In this document: piece by piece, positions 20,341 through 31,060 of the stretch
Layout of the letters: every line of letters starts with the position of its first letter
Position numbering within the stretch: position 1 is the stretch's first letter
Origin: Deinandra increscens subsp. villosa
Taxonomy: Eukaryota > Streptophyta > Magnoliopsida > Asterales > Asteraceae
DNA: 64,000 bases
Assembly: GCA_039602395.1 (NCBI GenBank)
Contig: JBCNJP010000003.1
Span: forward strand, 29,209,081 to 29,273,080
Reading direction: 5' to 3'
Made by a program: the position numbers and the translations under genes
Notes under the pieces: generated by a model
What the model saw: only the letters and a program-made list of their open reading frames with translations
What the model was told of the DNA's origin: nothing
The model's database searches: none

Positions 20341-22330
20341 TTAAAGCTGGTCGAAAAGATCATCTATTCGTGGAAGAGGGTATCTTTTATTGATAGTGAC
20401 CTTGTTGAGTTCGCGGTAATCAATGCATATCCTAAATGTACCATCCTTCTTCTTGACGAATAATACTGGTGCTCCCCATGGTGACGAGCTAGGTCTAATA
20501 AAACCTTTATCTAACAGTTCTTGCAGCTGTGTGGATAGCTCATTTAATTCGTTCACCGCTAGACGATATGGTGCACGCGCGATCGGAGCTGCTCCTGGAG
20601 CGAGGTCAATCCCAAATTCTACTTGTCGATGCGGAGGAAGGCCAAGTAATTCCTCAGGAAACACCTCTGAGTAATCACGTACTATCGAAAAGTCTTCAAT
20701 TTTGCTCTCCACCCTGGTTTGGTCCGTAACTGTGGCCAGGATTGCCACGTGTCCTTTCCGAAGACACTTCTGCGCTTTAAGGTATGATATGATTCTGGAG
20801 ACAGGACCTCCCTTTTCGCCCTGAATTGAGAGTACTTCTACTCCTGCTACGGGTATTCTTATGACTTTTTCTTGACAAACGATTTCCGCCTGATGTTTGG
20901 ATAGCCAATCCATGCCCACTATGACGTCGAAACTACCGATGGTAAAAGGCATAAGGTCTATACTTAGTCTATGACCAGATAGTTCTAATGTGCAGTTTTC
21001 AACTAAGTGAGTGGTGTCAAGAAGCTTACCATTTGCTAATTCAACCGTATACCTAGCTTTTAGTGGAGTTTGGGTAGCCTTAATCAACTTACAGAACTTA
21101 GTCGAGATAAAACTTTTCTCAGCACCAGTATCAAATAAGATATTTGCGAAGTAGTTGTTTAGAAGAAACTTACCGCTAATGACGTTGGCATCGTTTCTTG
21201 CTTCACCAGAACCCATAACGAAAGCTCGCTCTTTGGCGCCATCTCCACCATTCCTACCACCATCACCACCGTTGTTATTGTTGTTACGGTGGTTGTTGTT
21301 GTTGCCAGCATTGTTGTTATTGTTCCTTCGGAGCTGTGGACAGTCCCTCTTTAAGTGCCCTAGTTTTCCACATACATAAAACCCCCTAGGGACTTCATTA
21401 TTCTGCCTCTGGTTCTGATTCTGATTCTGATTTTGATTGGGACGGTTTTGTAGTTCACCCCAACAGTTCTTAGCCTCATGGCCCCCCTTACCACAACGCT
21501 CACAGGTGAGTTTCTTGTATGCTCCATTATGGTGTTGTTTGCACCGATTACAGAACGGTGCTTGTCCTTTGTACCCATTGTTATTGTGATTGCTACCACC
21601 TTGGCGGTTTTGATTACCGCCCCCGCTGTTGGTGTTACCCTTGTTAAAGTCACCCCTGGAATTGTTGTATCTCTTGCTTTGGCTGTGAGAGTTAGAGGAT
21701 CTCCCATTGTTGTTGCCACTACCATTGTTGTTGTTGTTACTAGAGTCGTCATCTCTCTTTCTTTTCCCGTCTAGGGCAGTTTTGGGGACCTTTCTGGGTG
21801 GCAACGTTCCTTGCTCTATGGCCTGGTCAGTTAGCTTATGGGCCAACCTGATAGCATTCTGCACATTTGCAGGGTTTGAGGCAGTAACCATCCCCTTGAT
21901 CTGTGGAGCTAACCCATCCACGTACCTTTCAATCCTTTTGAAGTCAGCATCAACCATCGTAGGACACAACACCGCGTACTCATGGTAGCGAGCGGTGTAC
22001 TCTTCAACCTCAGAACTTACCATTTTCAAGTTCTGGAACTCACCTTCCAACCTTTTAACCTGGTCGCGAGGACAGTACTCCTCCATCATGGCATCCTTAA
22101 ATTCCTGCCAAGTCATAGCATTAGCTGCATCGAGCCCTAACATTTGGATTTGCGCGTTTCACCAAGTGAGGGCAGCTCCCTCGAGTGTAGCAGTTGCGAA
22201 ATTGACCCGATTTGCAACTGGGCAGTTACACATTGAGAACACCTTTTCTGACTTCTCGAGCCATCGCAATAGACCCACGGCTCCCTCATCACCCTTGAAC
22301 ATGAGCGGCTTACAATCCATGTAAGTTTTG
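20341..22330 (-). pseudogene. Gag-protease and RT N-terminus of gypsy element W
   Basis: Gag begins in YMDCKPLMFKGDEGAVGLLR and WLEKSEKVFSMCNCP; after AALTW a TGA near 22158 interrupts, and the frame then runs openly for 600 codons. Features in order: retroviral-type gag (MTWQEFKDAMMEEYCP), Asn/Gly-rich linker, zinc knuckles CERCGKGGHEAKNC and CGKLGHLKRDC, aspartic protease (ILFDTGAEKSFIS, then VIVGMDWLSKHQAEIV), and the RT start with PSSSPWGAPVLFVKKKDGTF. Low-complexity Asn runs come from AAC/AAT repeats at about 21260-21330 and 21690-21740. Confidence 0.88.
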
Positions 22331-22590
22331 AAGGTGCACTAAGCTGGGCCTGGATTCGTTTCATGAAATTGTTTCAGAGAATAATTTTAGAAAGTGAGAG
22401 AAGAAAAAAAATGTAGTCAATTTTTCGTCTGTTTTACATATCACCGTTATTGTTTCCTTTCACTTGAGCCACGGCGAGTGCCGCCGCAACGTTTTCATTT
22501 ATCAACGCTTGGATCCAAGCTGCTGTGAGGTGTTCAGCCATGATTTTGTTTTCCATGCAAATCATTCAAATTATTAATATACCCAATATT
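22331..22590 (-). other. Internal region of W between gag and the insertion of M
   Basis: The minus strand contains a short open piece AEHLTAAWIQALINENVAAA that looks like gag N-terminal sequence, followed by stops and a 60-bp A/T-rich stretch. The W sequence resumes at 36606 on the other side of M. Confidence 0.5.
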
Positions 22591-22595
22591 AATTT

Positions 22596-23020
22596 TGTTG
22601 GTCCGGAAAATCTACCAAAACACGATATTGATATCACCAACGAGTGCGGAATCCTCGTTTATGATTGATTCAAGATAGAGAAGAGAAGAAACCCGAAGAA
22701 TACGATGATTAAACAAATAAACACTTGAACTTTGCACACAAGTAAACTTGTCGGGTACAAAACCGTAATCGTAAACCCTCTTCTCTCTCTAGAAATCGTA
22801 ATCAAGCCCCCTTTGTATAGTAAACTCATGGGGTTTATATAGCCATCCCATGAGTTTACTATTGGGCTCTTAAACCCTAATCATAAACCCAAGCCCATGC
22901 CCATATCCAATAGTAAACTAGCCTAAACATAATAATAAAACTAGCCTACTAATCTAATGAAACCCACTAAGCTCAGCCCAAACTATTTAATATTACAAGC
23001 CTCATAATCTAGCCTCTACA
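22596..23020 (-). repeat. Outer 3' LTR of element M (LTR1)
   Basis: Differs from the 5' LTR at 36176 by about four bases out of 425. It is preceded by the AATTT target duplication and followed by only two bases (AT) before the next LTR copy. Confidence 0.85.
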
Positions 23021-23022
23021 AT

Positions 23023-23447
23023 TGTTGGTCCGAAATATCTACCAAAACACGATATTGATATCACCAACGAGTGCGGAATCCTCGTTTATGGTTGATTCAA
23101 GATAGAGAAGAGAAGAAACCCGAAGAATACGATGATTAAACAAATAAACACTTGAACTTTGCACACAAGTAAACTTGTCGGGTACAAAACCGTAATCGTA
23201 AATCCTCTTCTCTCTCTAGAAATCGTAATCAAGCCCCCTTTGAATAGTAAACTCATGGGGTTTATATAGCCATCCTATGAGTTTACTATTGGGCTCTTAA
23301 ACCCTAATCATAAACCCAAGTCCATGCCCATATCCAATAGTAAACTAGCCTAGACATAATAATAAAACTAGCCTACTAATCTAATGAAACCCACTAAGCT
23401 CAACCCAAACTATTTAATATTACAAGCCTCATAATCTAGCCTCTACA
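23023..23447 (-). repeat. Inner LTR copy of element M (LTR2)
   Basis: Differs from LTR1 at about 9 and from LTR3 at about 11 positions, more than LTR1 and LTR3 differ from each other. It is followed by the pyrimidine tract ATCTTCCCCTAGG (23448-23460), the sense-strand polypurine tract. Confidence 0.85.
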
Positions 23448-25792
23448 ATCTTCCCCTAGGCTTATGATATTAAATGTCTTCGATCTTTGAAAATCTTCTT
23501 CTTAACTGGCTGGCAAAGATGCTGATGAAGATTCTTTCCGCAGATATCTTTATTGGGTTTCATAACGGGCACTTGGGACTTCCTCTTGATCAACATCAGC
23601 TCGAACTTCTTGAAAAGAACAAGTTAATGAGATGGAGGATTCTCAATGACTTGCTTCTTTTGAAAGAACTGGTTCTTGCTGAATCTTCGGTAACTGTCTT
23701 GAATCTCCAAAAATTAGAGGGTAAATTTTGAAAACCTCCTAACTTTGGAGAACTTGATTGTTGATCTTCAAACTTCATGATCTCTGACTGCTCTCTGTAT
23801 CATTTTCTTTTTCAAAGATTTGACTAGAAATCTTCAGCTTCCCCTAAACTTGTGAGCATTTTCTTTGAAAAACTTTTGAAGCTTTTGAAAACTTGTAAAG
23901 ACACCAACAACTTCCCCTGAACAGTTGCTTATCCAGATGGAAGTCTTGTCCGGCTGGTTCTTTAACTTTGAGCAGCAGCAGCAGCATCTTTCTATCATCA
24001 ACCTGTCTGACACACATTTGAAAAAATATACTCCACCAGACATTTGATGACTGGTCTTTGGGTTAGAAGGTAATTAACATTGTAAAAACCCAGTTATCAC
24101 CTGTTGATGATAATAAAGTTCCCCTAAACCCAAGACCTCTAAAGACTTCCCCTTAGCTGAATACTTCCCTTCAGCCAAGGACTTCCCCTGAGATAATACA
24201 TATTATCCTCGAGTTCCCTTCGGATACTATGTATTATGAAAGACTTATCGGATAATACTTATTATCCTCCCTCCTTCCCCTAAAAATTTGTCAAGATCTG
24301 ACGGAGGAAGTCTTTTCCATTAGATAATAAGTATCATCCTCGAGTTCCCTTCGGATAATACTTATTATCCGATACTCCTTCCCCTAAAAATTTGGCAAGA
24401 TCTGTCGGGGGCATATTGTCATGCATTAAATACCATAAAAAACACATTTTGACTTCTCAAATCGACCTGGCCAAGACGAAAACACACCAAAAAGAACTTA
24501 ACGACTCACACACGAAAGATATAAACTAAACAAATACAACCATATGAATCTGACTGAGGAACCCTTTTCAGCTTCAGTTACTCAACTAGTCCAGGTGATT
24601 GCCGGTATGTTTGTCCGCTTTAAACTCAAACCTGTTTAATCCCAACCGAATGCGTCATGTTTAATATAGTACAAAATTACCATCATGTTTAATTGTCCTC
24701 ACACCCAAGCGTACACAGCAAAACCTACCCAACCTCAGAGTTTATTGAGGATTCACAAACCCCCAACTTGAGGAACCATGCACCATGGCTATGACTACCA
24801 CTTATTTTCATTAACCATCAGTTGGTGATCAGGTCGGCTGCTAAGCACGCAAAGAAGACCAACTGAGTGATTATTTATTCTCTTTTTTCTTTTTTTTTCA
24901 TTTCTTTTTATCATGTGGTGTAGTCATGACAACAGAGACATGGCGTGTGAGAGAGTGAATACTAGGTAATTACCACTCTCAACCCATTTTTTCCGGGACT
25001 CAGTCTTTTAAACCATGCAACCTGGGATGGGAAACTAAACATATATATCTTTTAAGTTCACTGCACTTTCATTGATGGTCATAAGTTTAGTTCGAGCCTA
25101 CCGAGCATATCACCGTGGAGCTTGCATTTCACTTCCGCCTTACGCGTGTCAGCCATCTCCAACCCGGACATTCATTTTACTTCCCCTAAACTTCTCAAAA
25201 ACAAGACACAAACAATTAAAAATTGAAAAGCACACTATTTTTGAGGGGTCAACTTTTTCTTCATCTTTACATTTCTTCCCCTTGCTTTTTGATTTTTAAT
25301 GTCACAATCTTGTGAACATCATTTTTCAGTTTTTTTTTAAATAAAAAATAAAACACACAAACACACTTAAAAGAACAAAACACAAAATTTTAAAGATATC
25401 TGGCCAAGCTAACTTTCAAAGTATTGATTTGAAAATTTTAGAAAATTGGGTTTCATGATATGCACACTTCATTGCATTTGAAGTCAAACACATAATCAAT
25501 CAACAACTTAATTGAAACTTTAATGAAATACGTTTGACTCAAAAGACCCTTTGCTGCCACATCATTCAAACAACCAAGTTAAGAACAATACCTTTCATGC
25601 TGATTTTCACCTTTTACCTCTCAATGAGACATACCTTCCATTTATAGATTACTTGACATGACATGAAGATACGTCTCCTAAAATGTGCCTGGAACAATCA
25701 CTTATCAATAAACAAATTAGTAATAAAAACGTTAGTGATAATCCTCCTTGATCGTTCCTGCGCAGAGTGAGAGATTAGTTAGCTAATAGTAC
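23448..25792 (-). other. Non-coding 3' internal region of element M with repeated polypurine-like tracts
   Basis: No credible ORF. The word TTCCCCT followed by TAAA or a near variant occurs about nine times (for example near 23840, 23913, 24120, 24150, 24185, 24277, 24380, 25180 and 25275); on the sense strand these resemble the element's own polypurine tract. A block around AATACTTATTATCC and CTCGAGTTCCCTTCGG at 24190-24420 is tandemly duplicated with decay. T/A-rich tracts lie at 24880-24915 and 25325-25350. Confidence 0.6.
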
Positions 25793-26145
25793 CTAGGCCA
25801 TTGTTTTTCTGGGTACCCCTGAGGAATCAATTAATGAAATTTCTTTTAAAAATATTCCTTTTGAAAAATCAGGAAGTTGGGATGATTCGGTTGTAGCTGC
25901 ATTAGCCTTTGGTTTCCAAGTTCCAGGTGATTTAACATTTGTTTTAGTCACCTTTGGAGTTGTGACCTTAGGTATTTCAACCTTCTTCGTTTTAGATTCA
26001 CTTTTCAAAACAGTTTTTGTTTTAGTCACCTTTTGAGTTGTGACTTTAGGTATTTCAACCTTCTGCATTTTAGAATCATTTTTGAAAACAGTCTAGTTAC
26101 CTTGGGTTTTTCAAGCTTTGGTTGTTTTGAAACTGGTTTCTTCAC
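25793..26145 (-). pseudogene. C-terminal tail of M gag, frameshifted
   Basis: After the TAG ending the main gag frame, the same frame continues VKKPVSKQPKLEKPKVT, then shifts to a tail with two near-copies of a roughly 26-residue unit built on KVEIPKVTT(Q/P)KVTKT. It closes with SKGIFLKEISLIDSSGVPRK and a stop at 25793. Lys-rich repeats of this kind may bind nucleic acid (inference). Confidence 0.65.
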
Positions 26146-27714
26146 CTATTTTTGAAAATTTTTGTAACTTGGAAGACTGTTGTTTTGATTTATAGATTTT
26201 CTTTTAGCTTTGGCAGCGCCCCAATGTTGATCAGAGGGTTTAACCTTAGGAGCAACAGTCTTCCTTGCCTTAGGTGTTTGCACCATCATTGGCTTAGACT
26301 TTACAGACTCCTGAGATGAAACCCTTTGACTTTTCGGAAAATAGGGTTCATAGGGGCGATAAAGACAGTTTCTAGCAATATGACCAACGATGCCACAATT
26401 AAAACAAGTCTGCTTCTTTAGATAGAAGTCAGACGTGTACCCATTTGTCTTCGGTGGCTGATATGGAGTTGTTTTGCCTTGTGTATGCTTCTTTGGTTTG
26501 ACTGCAGCTTCAGATTTGACTTTCTGCTGGTTTGTCGAAGCCTGTGTCGAACCTGTCTTTACAGTCTTCGTGCTTCCTTGATTCTTTGACGTTGAAGCAC
26601 CATTCTTGCAATTACAACAACAACTACATGATCCAACTGAAGAAATGGGAGACACAGCTACTCCCTTGAGTTTTTCATTCTTCACTCCAGCTGTTGGTTT
26701 CATACTTGGATGCTTGATGGTGATCTTTGGCCTCTCAACTTTAGGTTCACTTATCACTCCATCGGTTATTCCCTTGAACTTGGAGGAGAAGGATGGTAGT
26801 TCATATCCTACATCTGGTTCTTGGTCAAACATTGATCCAGATGTCATAACGATCTTCCCCTCAGGCCGTGTCGTCAAGATCACCTTTTCCCTTTTGACTT
26901 CGTCAATTACTTTGAAGCATGGGGTTTCAATTTTAGGGTATGGTTTCAACTCTATTTCAGCTTCATCAGACTTAGAGTTGTGACACTTGTCATATTTCTG
27001 GCACTCAGCATCATTGTCTGATATATCCTTTACTATTCCTTCACCATAAGTCATGTTTGCTTCATTATCAATTTCTTCTTGAGTCAATGGTGTAGTTCCA
27101 ACCAAGACACTATCAATAGGAGGAACAGCTTCTTTATAATCAGACTTGGTTCGTTCAACTTGCTCCTCACTAAGAAGTATTCCTATAATGTATCTGGGAA
27201 CTGGTGGAGGAATGATGCTGTTCATTGCCAAAGATTTATCAGTTTTCTCTGACCCAAACCCGGATGTGTCTTTCCCAACTTGACCAGTCACAACAGCATG
27301 TGACAATTCCTTTCCAGCATCGAGCATTCTTTTGCTTCTCATTTGATTCACATCTAGTTTCACTTGCAACTCATTGTTCTTATGTGTGAACTCATCTACC
27401 TGCTTCCTAAGCTCAGCTATTTCTAACTTAGCATTGTCATACAGAAGAGCTTTCTCAGTTGCCAGTTTTTGATATTTCACTATGTCTAGTTTCTGAGCTT
27501 TTACCTTCTTCTCATTCTTTTGCCATCTACCCTTAAAAGAACTCCTCTCGCATTTTATCTCAAACAATTCTAACTGATACTTTTTACAGATTTGTCTAAG
27601 TCCAGGAATTATACGAGCACAAGTGGGATTGGGGCATATCTCAGTTTTGTCAACTTCATCTGTGAAATCATCTTTGTCCTCAACTATATTCTTTTCTTCA
27701 ACTACTGAACTCAT
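26146..27714 (-). CDS. Gag-like protein of element M
   Basis: An open frame of 522 codons starting MSSVVEEKNIVEDKDD. A Cys-containing CPNPTCARIIPGLRQICK segment is followed by a coiled coil (about residues 60-125, EKALLYDNAKLEIAELRKQV), an acidic middle region and Lys/Ser/Thr-rich repeats. A CCHC zinc knuckle CFNCGIVGHIARNC lies near residue 435. The knuckle and position after the leader identify it as the particle-forming, RNA-binding gag of a Copia-type element. It stops at TAG where related reading continues, so the native protein was probably longer. No pol follows. Confidence 0.75.
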   Translation of the reverse strand: MSSVVEEKNIVEDKDDFTDEVDKTEICPNPTCARIIPGLRQICKKYQLELFEIKCERSSFKGRWQKNEKKVKAQKLDIVKYQKLATEKALLYDNAKLEIAELRKQVDEFTHKNNELQVKLDVNQMRSKRMLDAGKELSHAVVTGQVGKDTSGFGSEKTDKSLAMNSIIPPPVPRYIIGILLSEEQVERTKSDYKEAVPPIDSVLVGTTPLTQEEIDNEANMTYGEGIVKDISDNDAECQKYDKCHNSKSDEAEIELKPYPKIETPCFKVIDEVKREKVILTTRPEGKIVMTSGSMFDQEPDVGYELPSFSSKFKGITDGVISEPKVERPKITIKHPSMKPTAGVKNEKLKGVAVSPISSVGSCSCCCNCKNGASTSKNQGSTKTVKTGSTQASTNQQKVKSEAAVKPKKHTQGKTTPYQPPKTNGYTSDFYLKKQTCFNCGIVGHIARNCLYRPYEPYFPKSQRVSSQESVKSKPMMVQTPKARKTVAPKVKPSDQHWGAAKAKRKSINQNNSLPSYKNFQK

Positions 27715-27850
27715 TTTCTTTCTTTAGATATGCAGCCTTTGAAGATTTTGAAAAATCGGTAAAAACAGCAAAAGTACTATTCAAAGAATAGTGTCAAAAC
27801 CTTAAAACTGAAAAACGGAGCCCTTCGGAGTGGAACTTGGGGGTCCAAAC
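27715..27850 (-). other. Leader of M immediately upstream of gag, 3' side of the N insertion
   Basis: Non-coding; ends with CAAAC (27846-27850), the target duplication created by insertion of N. The leader resumes at 35660. Confidence 0.7.
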
Positions 27851-28503
27851 TGTTGGGTTATATAACTTTTATCAAAACACGAGTACGCAGCGGAAAGAAT
27901 CCTATGAATTAATCTAATTAACCGGTATTAGAATGTGTACCTTTTTAGCTCGGCAAGACTTGATCTCTTGGAGGATTTGAAGTAAATCCCTCTACGATCG
28001 CACACACGACACACCAATGCTATGTGCTAGCAATGATCACGAACTTCTCTCGATGTAGGCTTGGTCGAACCACACAAGAATCGAAACCTCCCTTGGGTTT
28101 TTCTTGTTGCCGAATTCGAGAGGAAGGAGAGAGAAATTTAGGGTTTTTCTTTATCTCATAAAGCAACAACTAATCCTTAAACCCAGAGGGTCTATTTATA
28201 GGATTAGAATACTTGATAAACAAGTAAAAGGATAGGCATAGGAGCCCTAGTCGAAATCCACTACAGGCCCTATCTAAAGCCTTCTCTCAATTGTAATCCA
28301 ATTACAACTCTCTCTCTTAATTACAACTAACACCCCTGTTAACAATTAACTTGTCAGTTTTTAACGAAACCTCGTTAAATATTCGTGATAAATATTAATT
28401 AACTATTAATTAATATTAATACATTTGGTGTCGAGACGTGTGACCCCGTAGGCTTAAATAATATCCGGACATACGCTTACTATTACATGATCATATCCCT
28501 ACA
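27851..28503 (-). repeat. 3' LTR of element N
   Basis: A 653-bp copy of 35008-35659. On the element's sense strand the polypurine tract (AAGTGGGAGC, 28504-28513) directly precedes it. Confidence 0.9.
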
Positions 28504-29336
28504 GCTCCCACTTGAGCTTGCAATAGTAAAGGTAATAACATTGGTTAGCGTCTAGCAACACGCCAATGCTCCCAGAAATATTTAAGTACAGTTTCTCAAA
28601 GTGTATTTAAATGGTACAGTCATTTACTATCCCTTTGTTACCGATACCGTGTTAAATATGAATATGGATCAAGTCATTTCATACTTTAACGATTCTGTTT
28701 CTCATTCTCACAACTAACTTAAGATTACCAAATTGCAAATCGAGACATCTCTAGATTTCATTTGGGCACGGCCATGCAAACATCTTAATTAGTCCAATGA
28801 GGGGCCCAGTGGTATCTGCTTCAGCACAAAGCTGAAGGAACAAATCCTCTTGACTACACGTGTCAAGTCACATACTTCACTACACTTACTGAAAATAGCC
28901 CTTTCGTACTACCTTATTCAGGATAGTTAGACCTATATCAAGTAGGTGCAATCCATACATGCATGACCTGCTTGTATCTCAAGTCTAAGGATAAGTAAAG
29001 CAACCATTTACGAATTTCACTTAATGACGCCGATCCATAAAGTGATAATTCGTTAGTGGGTCTGTCCAGTATGCATCCAATGAATACCATGTGAGTTTGG
29101 TGGGACCATCCTAACCAATCACTCAGATTTTGTCTGAGTTCAACTATATTCCCATATAGTTAATCGACAATGGACAATTTAGAATACTTGACAAGTACTC
29201 AAGGATTAAACATGCAAATATAGGACACAACTTAACCATTAAATGAAATCAAACATATCAAATACTTTATTTCATTATATAAACAGAAATTGCTTAATGT
29301 CCTTTATCCAAATACCGAACATCAGACATACATGAT
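28504..29336 (-). other. 3' untranslated region of element N
   Basis: About 830 bp between the RNase H stop and the 3' LTR. No ORF or repeat was recognised apart from the polypurine tract at its left end. Confidence 0.6.
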
Positions 29337-31047
29337 TTAACTAGCTAATTTAAGTCCCATGCCCTCGGCATGCCTTTCAAGCTTCGGCCTCGACAAAGCT
29401 TTCGTGAAAGGATCAGCTAAGTTAATATCTATGTGAACTTTGAGTAATTTGATTTCACCTAGTTCGATCTGCTCACGAACATAGTGATATCTCCTGGCAT
29501 AGTGTCTGGCGCCCTTCTGAACTCCAGGTTCTTTGGCGATGACTAATGCACCCGAGTTATCGCAGTACATGTCGATAGGCAAGTTACTTGTGGGGACAAT
29601 GTCTAGCCCACTAATAAACTTCCTTATCCAGACAGCCTCCATTGCAGCTTCCGAAGCAGCAATGTACTCAGACTCTGTTGCAGACATAGCAACTGTGGTT
29701 TGTTTCTTGCTTTTCCAATCCACAGCGCCTCCATTCATAACGAAGACGTACCCAGACTGAGACTTCGTGTCATCTCTATCAGTCTGAAATCCAGCATCAC
29801 AGTATCCAGTCACTTTGAGCTCTTGATCTGGATTTCCCCCATATACCAAAAACAAATCTCTAGTAGCCCGTAGGTACTTGAGAATGGTCTTAACAGCAGT
29901 CCAGTGACTTTCACCTGGATTCTGTTGATAACGGCTAACGATATTCTGCGCGAACGCTATATCAGGTCTAGTGCATCTCACCGCATACATTATAGATCCT
30001 ACAGCCGAAGCATAAGGGACTCTTTGCATACGCTTCACCTCATCAGGTGTAGAAGCACCTTGTTTGACCGACAGACCAAGTCCTTCCTGCATTGGTACTA
30101 TACCACGCTTGGAATTCTCCATCTTGAATCGCTTCAAGATCTTATCAATATAAGCACTTTGACTTAGTCCAATCAACCGCTTAGTTCTATCTCTATAGAT
30201 CTTGATTCCAAGAATGAATGCTGCTTCTCCCAAGTCTTTCATAGCAAAACACTTTCCAAGATGGGATTTTACATCTTGCAACATTGGAATGTGTTTTCCT
30301 ATTATCAATATGTCATCTACATATAAGACAAGGAAAGTAACATTACTCCCACTAGCTTTGCGATATACACATGGCTCATCGGGATTCTGAACGAAACCAA
30401 ACTTTTTGATTTCTTCATCAAACCGTTTATTCCAACTCCTCGATGCTTGCTTTAGTCCATAAATGGACCTTTGAAGCTTGCATACTTGGTTGGGATGTTT
30501 TGGATCAATGAACCCTTCAGGTTGATCCATATAGACTTCTTCATCCAAGTAACCATTTAAGAAGGCAGTCTTAACATCCATTTGCCATATCTCAAAGTCA
30601 TAGTACGCTGCTATGGCTAAGAGAATCCTAATAGCTCTAATGTCTGCTACTGGTGAAAAGGTCTCATCATAGTCAACGCCAAAACGTTGAGTATAACCTT
30701 TCGCCACGAGACGAGCTTTATAGGTGTGTACATTTCCATCCATGTCGGTCTTCTTCTTGAAGAGCCATTTGCTCCCAACGGTTCTAGTGTTAGGAGGAAG
30801 ATCAACCAGGGTCCAAACGTGGTTATCTTGCATGGATTTCATTTCCACATTCGCAGCTTCAAGCCATTTGTCAGATTCCGGATCTGATAATGCAGCTTTG
30901 AAGTTCGGAGGCTCATTGAGATCTCCTGATACGTTATCCTCGGATTCGACTAGACCAATCCATCTATCCGGTTCACGTACGACCCTTTCGGATCTACGAA
31001 GTGGAATCGCAACATCATCGACTTGAGGTTCATCTCTTTGAACATTT
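29337..31047 (-). CDS. Reverse transcriptase - RNase H of Copia element N
   Basis: Minus-strand frame picked up just after the C-run: the linker PLRRSERVVREPDRWIGLVE, then NVEMKSMQDNHVWTLVDLPP, RT blocks KARLVAKGYTQRFGVDYDET, WQMDVKTAFLNGYLDEEVYM and the catalytic LYVDDILIIG. RNase H follows with YCDAGFQTDRDDTKSQSGYV, TESEYIAASEAAMEAVW and YCDNSGALVIAKEP, ending GMGLKLAS. All catalytic acidic residues are in place. From about 31040 to the stop the frame is uninterrupted. The true polyprotein start is upstream in another frame, joined across the homopolymer run. Confidence 0.9.
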
Positions 31048-31060
31048 CCCCCCCCCCCCC
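31048..31060. repeat. 13-C homopolymer at the integrase/RT frame break of N
   Basis: Thirteen consecutive C on the plus strand (G on the sense strand) mark the point where the gag-integrase frame leaves the RT frame. A change of one unit would restore continuity. Confidence 0.95.
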
